From UBA7657 sp049652985 (GTDB lineage Bacteria > Pseudomonadota > Alphaproteobacteria > Micavibrionales > Micavibrionaceae): DNA of 64,000 nt. The notes under the pieces are model-generated. The model saw only the letters and a program-made list of their open reading frames with translations. It did not search any database and was not told the DNA's origin. Where the stretch lies: positions 1 to 64,000 of the forward strand of contig JBASFK010000001.1 of the NCBI GenBank assembly GCA_049652985.1, in the 5' to 3' direction. Shown here one piece after another: positions 34,178 through 42,649 of this stretch (position 1 is its first letter; each line of letters opens with the position of its first letter). A program made the translations under genes and the position numbers.

Positions 34178-34507
34178 TTATCTAAGGTTTTCTACATTTA
34201 AACCATGTCTAATGGCAAGCTCATCTGCCATAGCAGAAGCATCGAATGGGATCGCAGACTCATGTAACAAAGAATAAATAATACTAAGATGCTTTTTTAC
34301 AAATTCTTGTGTTTTAATATTAGGATCTAGAGAATTGATTTGAACGAACATGAACATGATGGCCCCATCATATTCTGTAACTTTTTGAAGTCTTGCTTGC
34401 TTGCATACTTCATTGAGTGTGCCAAATTGGAAAGAACCCGGCTCATAGCCGAAGTTATACTTCAGAACCCTTAAAACCTTGGCTTTAAACCATAACATTC
34501 CAAACAT
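34178..34507 (-). CDS. hypothetical protein
   Basis: The frame from ATG 34507 gives 109 residues; any earlier start would read through tRNA-Pro. The protein is helical and soluble with an aromatic-rich N-terminus (MFGMLWFKAKVL) and a C-terminal half typical of small helical bundles (FVKKHLSIIYSLLHESAIPFDASAMADEL). I do not recognise the family. It is clearly AT-richer than its neighbours and lies between the tRNA remnant and tRNA-Pro, a position common for small mobile-element cargo. Confidence 0.5.
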   Translation of the reverse strand: MFGMLWFKAKVLRVLKYNFGYEPGSFQFGTLNEVCKQARLQKVTEYDGAIMFMFVQINSLDPNIKTQEFVKKHLSIIYSLLHESAIPFDASAMADELAIRHGLNVENLR

Positions 34508-34525
34508 AAAATGCCCCAAGGGAAA

Positions 34526-34602
34526 TGGTCGGAACGACAGGATTTGAACCTGCGACCCCTTGCACCCCATGCAAGTGCGCTACCAGGCTGCGCCACGTTC
34601 CG
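34526..34602 (-). tRNA. tRNA-Pro (anticodon GGG)
   Basis: The minus strand forms a full tRNA: acceptor CGGAACG paired with CGTTCCG, anticodon loop ATGGGGT (GGG) on a CTTGC/GCAAG stem, T-arm GCAGGTTCAAATCCTGT and an encoded CCA at 34528-34526. Confidence 0.95.
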
Positions 34603-34608
34603 TTTTCA

Positions 34609-34687
34609 CGTCATCCCGGCGAAAGCCGGGATCCCGTGCTTATAAGCATAAATGCCCATGTTTGCAAGATTCCCGCTTTCGCGGGAA
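34609..34687. repeat. two palindromic units upstream of tRNA-Pro
   Basis: CCCGGCGAAAGCCGGG lies near 34614-34630, and TTCCCGC-TTTC-GCGGGAA at 34670-34687. They occupy the gap between merR and tRNA-Pro, starting six bases from the tRNA. The second hairpin could act as the merR terminator. Confidence 0.72.
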
Positions 34688-34698
34688 AGACAGGTTTA

Positions 34699-35229
34699 TT
34701 ATTCGGTTTCCGCGATCATGGCACGGAGCTCTTTCAACTCCCCGGCCAGCGATTGCAACGCTGTCCGCTGACGGTCGCTCAGGCCCGCAGCGGCGGCCTT
34801 CTGGGCCGTCTGCGAGGGGACATTGCTGTTGCGGGCCTCGGGAGGCGTCTTTTCGACCACCTTGTTCTTGCCTTGCTCGCGGAACAGCTTCTGAACGCCC
34901 TTGATCGTATAGCCCTGCGTGTACAGCAGGTGATGGATGGTTTTCAGAATATCCACGTCCTCCGGACGGTAATAACGCCGACCGCCGCCGCGCTTGAGCG
35001 GCCTTACTTGCGAAAACTTGGTTTCCCAGAAACGGAGCACATGCTGCTGGACATTCAAATCCTCGGCCACCTCGCTGATGGTGCGAAAAGCGCTCGGCGC
35101 CTTGCGGGATTTTTCGGCCTCTTGTCCCTGCTGGGGCGCCTGCTCCTGTTTCGGAGCATCCTTGGGCGCGACAAGATTGACGCTTGGCTGGAATTCGCCG
35201 CTCTTCAATGGGCCGGATTGTGCATTCAT
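34699..35229 (-). CDS. MerR-family transcriptional regulator
   Basis: The 176-aa protein holds one MerR-type winged helix (about residues 40-108): FRTISEVAEDLNV, VLRFWETKFSQVRPLKRGGGRRYYRPEDVDIL and IHHLLYTQGYTIKGVQKL. The C-terminal tail is low-complexity with no cysteine sensor motif, so the ligand, if any, is unknown. A MerR gene directly after ihfA is a conserved alphaproteobacterial arrangement downstream of plsX-fabH. Confidence 0.88.
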   Translation of the reverse strand: MNAQSGPLKSGEFQPSVNLVAPKDAPKQEQAPQQGQEAEKSRKAPSAFRTISEVAEDLNVQQHVLRFWETKFSQVRPLKRGGGRRYYRPEDVDILKTIHHLLYTQGYTIKGVQKLFREQGKNKVVEKTPPEARNSNVPSQTAQKAAAAGLSDRQRTALQSLAGELKELRAMIAETE

Positions 35230-35275
35230 AATGAATCTCCCTGATATACTAAAATTATACTTTTTTAAGAACGGG

Positions 35276-35584
35276 CTATTGCCCTTTGTTAATGCGGTCT
35301 TTCAAAACATGCGAGGCGCGGAATACCAAAACTTTCCTTGGTAAAATCGGTACTTCAACGCCGGTTTTCGGGTTGCGACCGATACGCTGGCCCTTTTTGC
35401 GAACCGAAAAGCTGCCGAAGGATGAAATCTTGACGTTGTCGCCGCTAACAAGCGCTGCGCAGACTTCTTCAAGGAGAACTTCAACAAGGTCCGATGATTC
35501 GTTGCGAGAAAGGCCGACCTGTTCATAAACGGCTTCGGCCAGGTCTGCCCTGGTGATTGTTTTGCTTTCCATTATGACTCCCAA
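35276..35584 (-). CDS. ihfA: integration host factor subunit alpha
   Basis: The 102-aa histone-like protein shows TITRADLAEAVYEQVGLSRNESSDLVE, GDNVKISSFGSFSVRKKGQRIGRNPKTG and the DNA-intercalating arm with PILPRK. IHF bends DNA at specific sites. The position after fabH and before merR, as well as the 'RNPKTGVEVPI' arm, points to the alpha subunit rather than HU. Confidence 0.93.
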   Translation of the reverse strand: MGVIMESKTITRADLAEAVYEQVGLSRNESSDLVEVLLEEVCAALVSGDNVKISSFGSFSVRKKGQRIGRNPKTGVEVPILPRKVLVFRASHVLKDRINKGQ

Positions 35585-35715
35585 TACGTGAATGTATTCA
35601 GGTTAGCCATTTCAGGGGGGGTCGTCAAACTAAACTGCAAAAAAGCCGATTCAATTCAAGGCCCTAGGGGAATATGCTAATTCCTGCATTTATCTGCATA
35701 TCTAGAGTAGCGGCG

Positions 35716-36654
35716 CTAAAACCTGACCAGCAGCGCACCCCAGGTCAGGCCGCCGCCCATCCCCTCCAGCAGCACCAGGTCACCCGGCTTGATTCTGCCG
35801 CCCTTCATGGCCTCGTGCAGTGCCAGCGGGATCGACGCCGCCGACGTGTTGCCATGGCGATCCACCGTCGTCACGACCTTGTCCATGGACAGGTTCAGCT
35901 TCTTGGCCGTCGCCTCGATGATCCGGATATTGGCCTGGTGCGGCACCAGCAGGCTTATGTCATCGGCCTTCAGCTTGTTCTTCTCCAGCACCTCTTCGAC
36001 CACATCGGCCATGAACTGGACTGCGTTCTTGAACACCTCACGCCCCTCCATGACGATCAGCGGATCGGCGTAAAGCATGTCCTGGAACCGCCCGTCGGCA
36101 TAAAGATGCGTCGAGACAACCCCGCGCCCGTCGCCGTTCGTATTCGCTTCGAGAATCGCCGCGCCCGCGCCATCGGCGAACAGCACACAGGTCGTCCGGT
36201 CACTCCAGTCGACAATAGACGACATCTTTTCCGCGCCGATCACCAGCACGCGTTTTGAAATCCCGGTCTGGATGAAGCTGTTGGCAATACCGAGCGCATA
36301 GACAAACCCTGTGCATACCGCCTGCACGTCGAAAGCCGGCCCCGGCGGAATGCCGAGCGCCTGCTGCACATTCACCGCCACGGCTGGAAATTTTTTGTCC
36401 GGCGTCGTCGTCGCGACGATCACCGTATCAATGTCTTTTCCTTCGAGCTTAGCATTCGCGAGCGCGTCTTTCCCCGCCGCGATAGCCATACTGCCGGTCG
36501 TCTCATCGGCGGCGGCAATGCGCCGCTCCCTGATGCCGGTGCGTTTGACGATCCACTCGTCCGACGTATCCACCTTTTTTTCAAGGTCGGCATTGGTGAC
36601 GATGTTCTTGGGAAGATAAGCGCCGGTAGACCGGATGATCGCTGTAATAGCCAT
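35716..36654 (-). CDS. fabH: 3-oxoacyl-ACP synthase III
   Basis: FabH starts fatty-acid synthesis by condensing acetyl-CoA with malonyl-ACP. The catalytic triad is visible: Cys in VCTGFVYAL (about residue 111), His in VPHQANIRI and Asn in HGNTSAASIP. The 312-residue length is normal, and the GGGLTWGALL motif closes the protein. Its ATG shares one base with the plsX stop (TAATG), so the two are translationally coupled. Confidence 0.97.
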   Translation of the reverse strand: MAITAIIRSTGAYLPKNIVTNADLEKKVDTSDEWIVKRTGIRERRIAAADETTGSMAIAAGKDALANAKLEGKDIDTVIVATTTPDKKFPAVAVNVQQALGIPPGPAFDVQAVCTGFVYALGIANSFIQTGISKRVLVIGAEKMSSIVDWSDRTTCVLFADGAGAAILEANTNGDGRGVVSTHLYADGRFQDMLYADPLIVMEGREVFKNAVQFMADVVEEVLEKNKLKADDISLLVPHQANIRIIEATAKKLNLSMDKVVTTVDRHGNTSAASIPLALHEAMKGGRIKPGDLVLLEGMGGGLTWGALLVRF

Positions 36655-37733
36655 TAACCCTCGTATGTCCCTTGCGAGAGGAACGAATCCTGGCTCATCA
36701 GGCGATTGATTTCATCGGTTACTTTTTTGACGTAGCCGGAACGGGCGAGTTGCGTGGCTAGACGCACCGCGCTCGAAAATCCGAGCGCATCAGTCCCACC
36801 GTGACTTTTGACGCACACGCCGTTCAGGCCCACGAACACGCCGCCATTATAAAGCCGCGGGTCGACCTTGTGTTTGAAACGCTTCATCGCGAAAAACGCC
36901 AGTGCGCCGCCGAGAATCGCCAGCGGATCCGAACTGATCGCTTCCTTGAAATAATACCCGGTCATGCGCCCGACGCCTTCACCGGTTTTCAGTGCGATAT
37001 TCCCGGCATAGCCGTCGCACACGACGACATCCACCGTGCCCTTGGTAATATCATCGCCTTCGACAAATCCTTTATAAATTCCCGGGAATTCGACTTTCGC
37101 GAGGATATTATGGGCCGCGCGCACGTGGTCCGGCCCTTTCATTTCTTCTGAACCGACATTCAGAAGGCCGACCGTCGGCGCTTGTATTCCCTTGTGCGCC
37201 CGCGCAAACACCGCGCCCAAGACTGCGAATTGCGTCAGCGTCTCTGCATCCACTAGGACATTCGCACCAAGATCAAGCATGACCGTGCTGCCATGCATCG
37301 AGGGAAAAACGCTCGCCAGCGCCGGGCGGTGAATCCCCGGCAACATTCTCAAAACAACTTTTGCCATCGCCATCAGCGCACCGGTATTTCCAGCCGACAC
37401 TGCCGCGTGCGCCTGCCCTTCCGCCACCGCCTCAATCGCCATGCGCATGCTGGTGCCCTTGCTTGCGCGGAGCGCCGCCGAGGGCTTTTCATTATTACGC
37501 ACCATCTTGTCGGTGTGCGTAACACGGCAATTATCTTTCAGCGTGGGAAATTTATTCAGGTACGGATAAATCCGGCTTTCATCGCCAAACAGGATGAAAC
37601 GGATATCCTTGTTTTCTTCGTGGATGATGTTGAGACCCGGAATGACGATCTCGGGTCCATGGTCGCCGCCCATGACGTCCACAGCAATCGTGATCGCATG
37701 CAACGCGGTGACAGTTTCTGTGAAATTAGACAA
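36654..37733 (-). CDS. plsX: phosphate acyltransferase PlsX
   Basis: PlsX makes acyl-phosphate from acyl-ACP for phospholipid synthesis. The 359-aa protein has AVDVMGGDHGPE, VSAGNTGALMAMA, LLNVGSEEMKG and VCDGYAGNIALKTGEGV. The start could be a few codons further in, because residues before ITIAVDVMGG are not conserved. It sits in the rpmF-plsX-fabH order and overlaps fabH by one base. Confidence 0.97.
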   Translation of the reverse strand: MSNFTETVTALHAITIAVDVMGGDHGPEIVIPGLNIIHEENKDIRFILFGDESRIYPYLNKFPTLKDNCRVTHTDKMVRNNEKPSAALRASKGTSMRMAIEAVAEGQAHAAVSAGNTGALMAMAKVVLRMLPGIHRPALASVFPSMHGSTVMLDLGANVLVDAETLTQFAVLGAVFARAHKGIQAPTVGLLNVGSEEMKGPDHVRAAHNILAKVEFPGIYKGFVEGDDITKGTVDVVVCDGYAGNIALKTGEGVGRMTGYYFKEAISSDPLAILGGALAFFAMKRFKHKVDPRLYNGGVFVGLNGVCVKSHGGTDALGFSSAVRLATQLARSGYVKKVTDEINRLMSQDSFLSQGTYEG

Positions 37734-37817
37734 GGGGTGAACCCTCTCCCGGTTCGGTCGGCTTAAAAGGCGGTGAATTATACCATGGGCCTCTGCGGAT
37801 TCCAGAGGGCGCGGATA

Positions 37818-37997
37818 TTATTCGCGGCCCTTGAGAACCTGCTTGCCCTTGTACATGCCTGTCTTGAGGTCGACATGGTGGCGGCGCACAGGCTCGCCCG
37901 TGTGTGTATCTTCGGCCCAGTTGGTCGCCGTCAGGCCGTCATGCGAGCGGCGCATATTGCGGCGGGATTTCGATGTCTTTCGCTTGGGAACAGCCAT
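37818..37997 (-). CDS. rpmF: 50S ribosomal protein L32
   Basis: The minus strand from ATG 37997 encodes 59 residues beginning MAVPKRKTSKSRRNMRRSHD, the L32 signature, and ending KQVLKGRE. Alphaproteobacterial L32 lacks the zinc cysteines of some other lineages, as here. It sits between DUF177 and plsX in the usual order; the folded repeat copy B occupies part of the 199 bases upstream. Confidence 0.97.
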   Translation of the reverse strand: MAVPKRKTSKSRRNMRRSHDGLTATNWAEDTHTGEPVRRHHVDLKTGMYKGKQVLKGRE

Positions 37998-38077
37998 AGC
38001 ATATATCCTTTTCTAATCAGGCGTTTTTATTAACCAAATCAGCCCCCGGATGCAAGGAAAACCTTATAACATCTACC

Positions 38078-38198
38078 AAATCGAGGATTTTGAGGCGAAA
38101 ACAGCGGTTTTCGAGAACCGCCTCGCAGAATACATTGGGGGTATTTGAGAAGCGGAAGCGCAGAAAACCGCTGTTTGCAAGCCAAAAGCCAAAGATTT
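38078..38198. repeat. folded interspersed repeat, copy B
   Basis: It has the same architecture as copy A. The main 13-bp stem is AAACAGCGGTTTT (38099-38111) with AAAACCGCTGTTT (38164-38176), inner stems are CCGC/GCGG (38118, 38152) and AATAC/GTATT (38129, 38141), and the outer stem is AAATC/GATTT (38078, 38194) with TTTTG/CAAAA. Stem positions differ from copy A in pairs that preserve base pairing. The right foot overlaps the stop codon of the DUF177 gene. Confidence 0.85.
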
Positions 38199-38808
38199 AT
38201 TCGCCCTTATCCTGCTTGTTTTTCCACTCTTTCAGGGCGGCAAACGGGTTTTCATAGACCTCGCCCTTCCCCTTTTTCCCGGCTTTGCCGTCGCTTTCCT
38301 GGCCATATTCCTCGCCCTCATTACGGGGGTACGGGTCTATAGCCAGCGACAGATATTGCGCGACCAGTTCAGCCACATCGATCTTCCCGTCCACGATCTG
38401 CTCCGGGTCCTCGCTTTCGTCTAGGAAGGGCATTTCGGCCTGTCCGTCGCGTGTCAGCCGTTCCTGTTTCGCGCGAGCGAAGGAAACCGCCTTGTCCTCG
38501 TCGGCGAACCATGCCTCGAAACTATCCATGATCTCGCTTTTGACCGGCTTGGCACTGACGACGGACGCCTGCGTAACGGCGGCCCGGATCTGCCCGGAAA
38601 TAAAAATAACATTGCTGCCGGAATCCCGGCTCATCGCGACGTCGGCTTCAAGGCTGCGCAGCTCCGTAATCCCCAGCCTTTTCGTCAGGCGCTTGCGCTC
38701 GTCCGTTCCCGGCGAAATAGTCATCTTCAGCGGCGTCGTTCCAACCTTGTCGGCCTCTATGACATGGGACCATTCCGGCGCGGGAATTTCATTTTTGCGT
38801 TTTGCCAT
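38197..38808 (-). CDS. DUF177 / YceD family protein
   Basis: The 203-aa protein matches the DUF177 family in position (directly before rpmF) and in motifs: 'RLGITELRSLEADVAMSRD', 'ISGQIRAAVTQASVVSAKPVKSEI' and the acidic 'DGKIDVAELVAQYLSLAIDPYPR'. In bacteria and plastids this family acts in 23S rRNA accumulation and ribosome assembly, which fits its co-transcription with rpmF. The C-terminus is polar with a final 'NPFAALKEWK', typical of the family. It follows the chaperone gene after three bases. Confidence 0.92.
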   Translation of the reverse strand: MAKRKNEIPAPEWSHVIEADKVGTTPLKMTISPGTDERKRLTKRLGITELRSLEADVAMSRDSGSNVIFISGQIRAAVTQASVVSAKPVKSEIMDSFEAWFADEDKAVSFARAKQERLTRDGQAEMPFLDESEDPEQIVDGKIDVAELVAQYLSLAIDPYPRNEGEEYGQESDGKAGKKGKGEVYENPFAALKEWKNKQDKGE

Positions 38809-38811
38809 CTC

Positions 38812-39345
38812 TTACTCCTGCGGCACGAAGGCGATATCGCCTTTTATCAATTCAGTAGTAGGCATGCGCTCCATGGCTGCCATACTTTCCTTCACATAGC
38901 GTATCATTTTCTGGACGTTGGGAACCTCGCTGTCCTCCAGCGTCCCGTATAAATTCCGGCGCAACGCCACGGCAAAAGCTCCCTCACCCTGCACTAGCGC
39001 TTCGTCATAAGCATGCATCCTGCCATTAAAAGCCTTCATCATGCGTCGCTGGTGCTTAGGCACGCCCATATCGCCTATCCCCATTTCGCGTAAAGTCTGG
39101 TCCATGTCTGCAAACATGACATCGAACAGCGCCTGGTTGAATTCCTGCGCCTGCTCGCCCTCGCGGGCCAGCCGGTTGATGACGATAAACACATGCAGCA
39201 CCAGCAGGTCGAATCGCCCGTCGAAGGAATCGGGCACGCCATACGTTTCATAGAATACCCGCGCCCGGACACATTCCAGCAACCGCGCATAGGCGCGCCT
39301 GGCAGGACCGGAATGGGGGTTCTTTTTTCTTAACAGGTTCAGCAT
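38812..39345 (-). CDS. ubiquinol-cytochrome c chaperone (CBP3-like)
   Basis: The family protein starts at ATG 39345 (MLNLLRKKN); the 90 residues encoded further upstream are not part of it and overlap the bamE promoter region and gene. The 177-aa product has RVFYETYGVPDSFDGRFDLLVLHVFIVINRL and FNQALFDVMFADMDQTLREMGIGDMGVPK, the CBP3 signature. The mitochondrial relative helps assemble cytochrome b of the bc1 complex, so this protein implies an aerobic respiratory chain with bc1. It heads the operon chaperone-DUF177-rpmF-plsX-fabH and is divergent from bamE. Confidence 0.9.
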   Translation of the reverse strand: MLNLLRKKNPHSGPARRAYARLLECVRARVFYETYGVPDSFDGRFDLLVLHVFIVINRLAREGEQAQEFNQALFDVMFADMDQTLREMGIGDMGVPKHQRRMMKAFNGRMHAYDEALVQGEGAFAVALRRNLYGTLEDSEVPNVQKMIRYVKESMAAMERMPTTELIKGDIAFVPQE

Positions 39346-39421
39346 GTTTAAGCCTGATAATTCCTCAAGTCCTCTCGACTTGGACCGGGATGACATATAG
39401 ATTAAAACCACGAGCGAGTAC

Positions 39422-39904
39422 ATGAATTTAAAGAACGCAAAAACCCTCTTTCTTGTCACGACCGCCATGCTGGCTGTCTCTGCCTGCACGCCTACGGTCG
39501 CGCAGCGCGGCAACATGCTGGACGACCAGCAGATGCAAACCATCGTCCCCGGCATACATACCCGCTCTGATGTGCTCCGCATCCTCGGCTCGCCCACGAC
39601 GCAGGCGCCCTTCAATGACGATGTCTGGTATTATATCGGCCAGGAAACTGAAAAAAGCGGCATCCTCGACCCCGATATAACCAAGGAACGCGTCGTCGTC
39701 GTCGTGTTCAATCCCGACAGCACGGTTTACTTCCTCAAGGAAATGCCCCGCGGCACGCGGCTTGATGTTCCTATCGAGCGCAGCAAAACAGCGACCCACG
39801 GCAACGACATGACGATCATGCAGCAGATGCTGGGCAATGTCGGCCGCTTCAACACCCAGCAGAACGAATCCGCCACCAAGACCAGCGGCGACGGCCGCCC
39901 GTAA
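39422..39904 (+). CDS. bamE: outer-membrane assembly lipoprotein BamE (SmpA/OmlA)
   Basis: The 160-aa lipoprotein has a lipobox ending AVSAC (Cys22) and the BamE core: RGNMLDDQQMQTIVPGIHTRSDVLRILGSPT and WYYIGQETEKSG. BamE belongs to the BAM complex that folds outer-membrane barrels. The location opposite the cytochrome chaperone gene is conserved in alphaproteobacteria. The C-terminal 35 residues are polar and probably disordered. Confidence 0.93.
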   Translation: MNLKNAKTLFLVTTAMLAVSACTPTVAQRGNMLDDQQMQTIVPGIHTRSDVLRILGSPTTQAPFNDDVWYYIGQETEKSGILDPDITKERVVVVVFNPDSTVYFLKEMPRGTRLDVPIERSKTATHGNDMTIMQQMLGNVGRFNTQQNESATKTSGDGRP

Positions 39905-39912
39905 ACAACCAT

Positions 39913-40332
39913 ATGGGGGAAATTTCAAAAAAACAAAAAACCGGGATTGTGCTCACCCTCATTATCGTGTGCGTCTGGGTACTTATGTCTTTTAGCAATC
40001 CGTTTAAAGTGACTGATCCAAATGATCCCCGGTTTGATCCAATGAGATTCAATTTCAAAGATTATCACCACGAAAATTTGACTGTAAGAGAGGTGTTTCC
40101 TATTCTTTTTCCAATCGGCACATCCAAGGATTATGTCGATAAAGTTCTTATACAAGCAGGAAGTGCAAAAAGTTATCAGTCAAAAACAAATAAATCAGAA
40201 TGGGTTTATAAAGAACCTTCGCATTCTATAGAAGGGCCACCTATTCATGTTTTTATCTTTAATGAGAATGATCAGCTAATAAATATCAAACCTGGTACAG
40301 GCTCCGAAATTTATCCAAATATAGACAAATAA
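39913..40332 (+). CDS. membrane-anchored hypothetical protein
   Basis: The 139-aa protein begins eight bases after the bamE stop, so it is very likely co-transcribed. One membrane helix (about residues 10-28, GIVLTLIIVCVWVLMSF) is followed by a domain with 'VREVFPILFPIGTSKDYVDKVLI'. That stretch and the C-terminal 'VFIFNENDQLINI' recall the small BamE-like fold (SmpA/OmlA), so a distant BamE relative is possible. The gene is AT-rich compared with bamE and ends at a strong terminator. Confidence 0.6.
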   Translation: MGEISKKQKTGIVLTLIIVCVWVLMSFSNPFKVTDPNDPRFDPMRFNFKDYHHENLTVREVFPILFPIGTSKDYVDKVLIQAGSAKSYQSKTNKSEWVYKEPSHSIEGPPIHVFIFNENDQLINIKPGTGSEIYPNIDK

Positions 40333-40359
40333 AAAACCCCGCTTTCGGCGGGGTTTTTT
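40331..40359. terminator. bidirectional Rho-independent terminator
   Basis: An A6 run, CCCCGC (40337-40342), a short loop, GCGGGG (40348-40353) and a T6 run form a strong symmetrical terminator between the convergent 139-aa gene and hppA. Confidence 0.92.
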
Positions 40360-40389
40360 GTGAACTGATTTTAAGGGAAATAGCTTTAA

Positions 40390-42540
40390 TTACTGCGGCG
40401 CTACGCCGAAATATTTCGCGACAATCGCCACCAGCAGGATCGCAACGATGTTCGCGATCTTGATCAGCGGGTTGACCGCCGGGCCTGCAGTGTCCTTGTA
40501 GGGGTCGCCGACCGTGTCACCGGTAACGGCAGCCTTGTGGGCTTCCGAACCCTTGCCGCCGTGATGGCCTTCCTCGATCAGCTTCTTCGCGTTGTCCCAC
40601 GCGCCGCCGCCCGATGTCATCGAGATCGCGACGAACAGGCCTGTTACGATCGTGCCGACCAGCATTGCTCCCAGTGCCTGGAACGCATCGCCCATATCGC
40701 CGCTGAGTTGGTAAACAATAGCGAACAAAGCGATAGGCGCGGCCACGGGCAGCAGCGATGGCACGATCATTTCCTTGATCGCAGCCTTCGTCAGAAGGTC
40801 AACGGCGCGGCCATATTCCGGCTTCGCGGTGCCTTCCATGATGCCCTTGATTTCGCGGAACTGCCTGCGCACTTCCACCACGACCGAGCCCGCCGCGCGG
40901 CCAACGGCCGTCATCGACATGGCACCGAACAGGTAAGGCAGCAGGCCGCCGAGGAACAGGCCGATAATCACGAACGGCTCCTGCAGCGAATATTGCAGAT
41001 CGGCATATTCAGGCAGGTAATGCTTGATCTCCTCGGTATAACCCGCAAAGAGAACCAGCGCCGCAAGACCGGCAGAACCGATCGCGTAACCCTTCGTCAC
41101 CGCTTTTGTCGTGTTGCCGACAGCGTCGAGCGCATCGGTCGTCACGCGGATTTCATCCGGCAGGCCTGCCATTTCAGCAATACCGCCTGCGTTGTCCGTG
41201 ACCGGGCCGTAAGCGTCGAGCGCCACGACCATCCCGGCCAGCGACAGCATCGCCGTCGCCGCCATCGCGATCCCGTAAAGACCGGCCAGCGTAAAGGCGA
41301 TATAGATGCCAGCACAGATCACGATCACCGGCAGCGCCGTCGATTCCAGTGAAATCGCGAGGCCCTGGATGACGTTCGTGCCATGGCCCGTTTCCGAAGC
41401 CTTGGCAATCACTTTCACGGGGCGGAACTTCGTCGATGTGTAGTACTCGGTGATCCAGATCAGAAGACCCGTAACGCCAAGACCCGTCATCACGCACAGG
41501 AACAAATCCTTCAGCGTTATGACGGTTTCATTCAGCGTAGTGATTTCCGCCGGCAACGCGAGTTTGGTGCCGCCGAAATAAACAAATACAGCAGAAAGAA
41601 GAGCGCTGACGATGAAGCCCTTATAAAGAGCCCACATGATATTTTTATTCGCGCCAAGACGAACGAAGTATGTCCCGATAACCGACGCAACGATCGATAC
41701 AGCACCCACCAGCAGCGGGAGCAGCATCATCGTTTCGACATTCTCAGGTCCGAACGTGCTGAACGCGATCAGCATCGTCGCAACGACCGTCACCGCGTAG
41801 GTTTCAAACAGGTCGGCGGCCATACCGGCGCAGTCGCCGACATTGTCGCCCACATTGTCCGCGATAACCGCTGCGTTACGCGGGTCATCTTCCGGAATAT
41901 TCGCTTCGACTTTACCGACCAAGTCCGCACCGACATCCGCACCCTTAGTGAAGATACCGCCGCCGAGACGTGCGAAGATCGAAATCAGCGATGCGCCGAA
42001 GCCAAGACCGATCAGGCCTTCAAGAATGACACGCAGCGTTTGCTCGCGTTCGGCGCCTTTCAGAGCGTCGAGGCCGAAATGCTGCTGCAGGCCGAAATAA
42101 TAACCGGCCACGCCCAGCAGGCCGAGACCGACCACGAGCATCCCCGTGATCGCGCCCGCTTTGAATGCAACATTAAGCGCCTGCTCCAGGCCTTCGGTTG
42201 CCGCCTGCGTCGTGCGCACGTTCGAGCGTACCGAAACCAGCATGCCTGCATAACCGGCGATACCCGAAAGCACCGCGCCGACAATGAAGCCCCCGGCAAC
42301 GTGCCAGCCGAGCGTAAAGTAAAGGACAAGAACGACAACACCGCCCACCATGCCGATGGTGCTGTACTGGCGGTTCAGGTATGCGCTCGCGCCCTCTTGA
42401 ATGGCGGCGGCGATTTCCTGCATGCGCGCGTTACCGGCGCTTTTGCTCATGATCTGCTTTGCGGACACGATGGCGTAAAGAAGAGCCAGCAGGCCGCAGA
42501 GTGCGATAATTACATAGGGGTCGGTCATGGTAAGGGTCAT
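40390..42540 (-). CDS. hppA: K+-independent H+-translocating membrane pyrophosphatase
   Basis: This 716-aa enzyme couples pyrophosphate hydrolysis to proton pumping. Motifs: DVGADLVGKVEANIPEDDPRN (the pyrophosphate-binding loop), DNVGDNVGDCAGMAADLFETY and, near the end, GDTVGDPYKDTAGPA. About 16 membrane helices can be traced. The sequence GNTTKA has lysine at the position that is alanine in K+-dependent enzymes, so this is the K+-independent proton-pumping class. It is monocistronic with terminators on both flanks. Confidence 0.96.
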   Translation of the reverse strand: MTLTMTDPYVIIALCGLLALLYAIVSAKQIMSKSAGNARMQEIAAAIQEGASAYLNRQYSTIGMVGGVVVLVLYFTLGWHVAGGFIVGAVLSGIAGYAGMLVSVRSNVRTTQAATEGLEQALNVAFKAGAITGMLVVGLGLLGVAGYYFGLQQHFGLDALKGAEREQTLRVILEGLIGLGFGASLISIFARLGGGIFTKGADVGADLVGKVEANIPEDDPRNAAVIADNVGDNVGDCAGMAADLFETYAVTVVATMLIAFSTFGPENVETMMLLPLLVGAVSIVASVIGTYFVRLGANKNIMWALYKGFIVSALLSAVFVYFGGTKLALPAEITTLNETVITLKDLFLCVMTGLGVTGLLIWITEYYTSTKFRPVKVIAKASETGHGTNVIQGLAISLESTALPVIVICAGIYIAFTLAGLYGIAMAATAMLSLAGMVVALDAYGPVTDNAGGIAEMAGLPDEIRVTTDALDAVGNTTKAVTKGYAIGSAGLAALVLFAGYTEEIKHYLPEYADLQYSLQEPFVIIGLFLGGLLPYLFGAMSMTAVGRAAGSVVVEVRRQFREIKGIMEGTAKPEYGRAVDLLTKAAIKEMIVPSLLPVAAPIALFAIVYQLSGDMGDAFQALGAMLVGTIVTGLFVAISMTSGGGAWDNAKKLIEEGHHGGKGSEAHKAAVTGDTVGDPYKDTAGPAVNPLIKIANIVAILLVAIVAKYFGVAPQ

Positions 42541-42649
42541 TGAAGTCCTCGTTTTTATTTTTCAAAATCCGGGGTGAGACTAACCATTATTTGGGGACAG
42601 GAAAAGCCCCCTTTTCATGAAATTTCGTATTTTTTGTGGGAATTTAGGA

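Noticed and set aside
34526..35244. Plus-strand frame starting 'VGTTGFEPATP' across tRNA-Pro
   Set aside because: The opening is the well-known artefact of translating the antisense of a tRNA; the rest is the shadow of merR.
39346..39615. N-terminal extension of the cytochrome chaperone
   Set aside because: It reads antisense through bamE and its promoter, and the family protein begins at MLNLLRKK.
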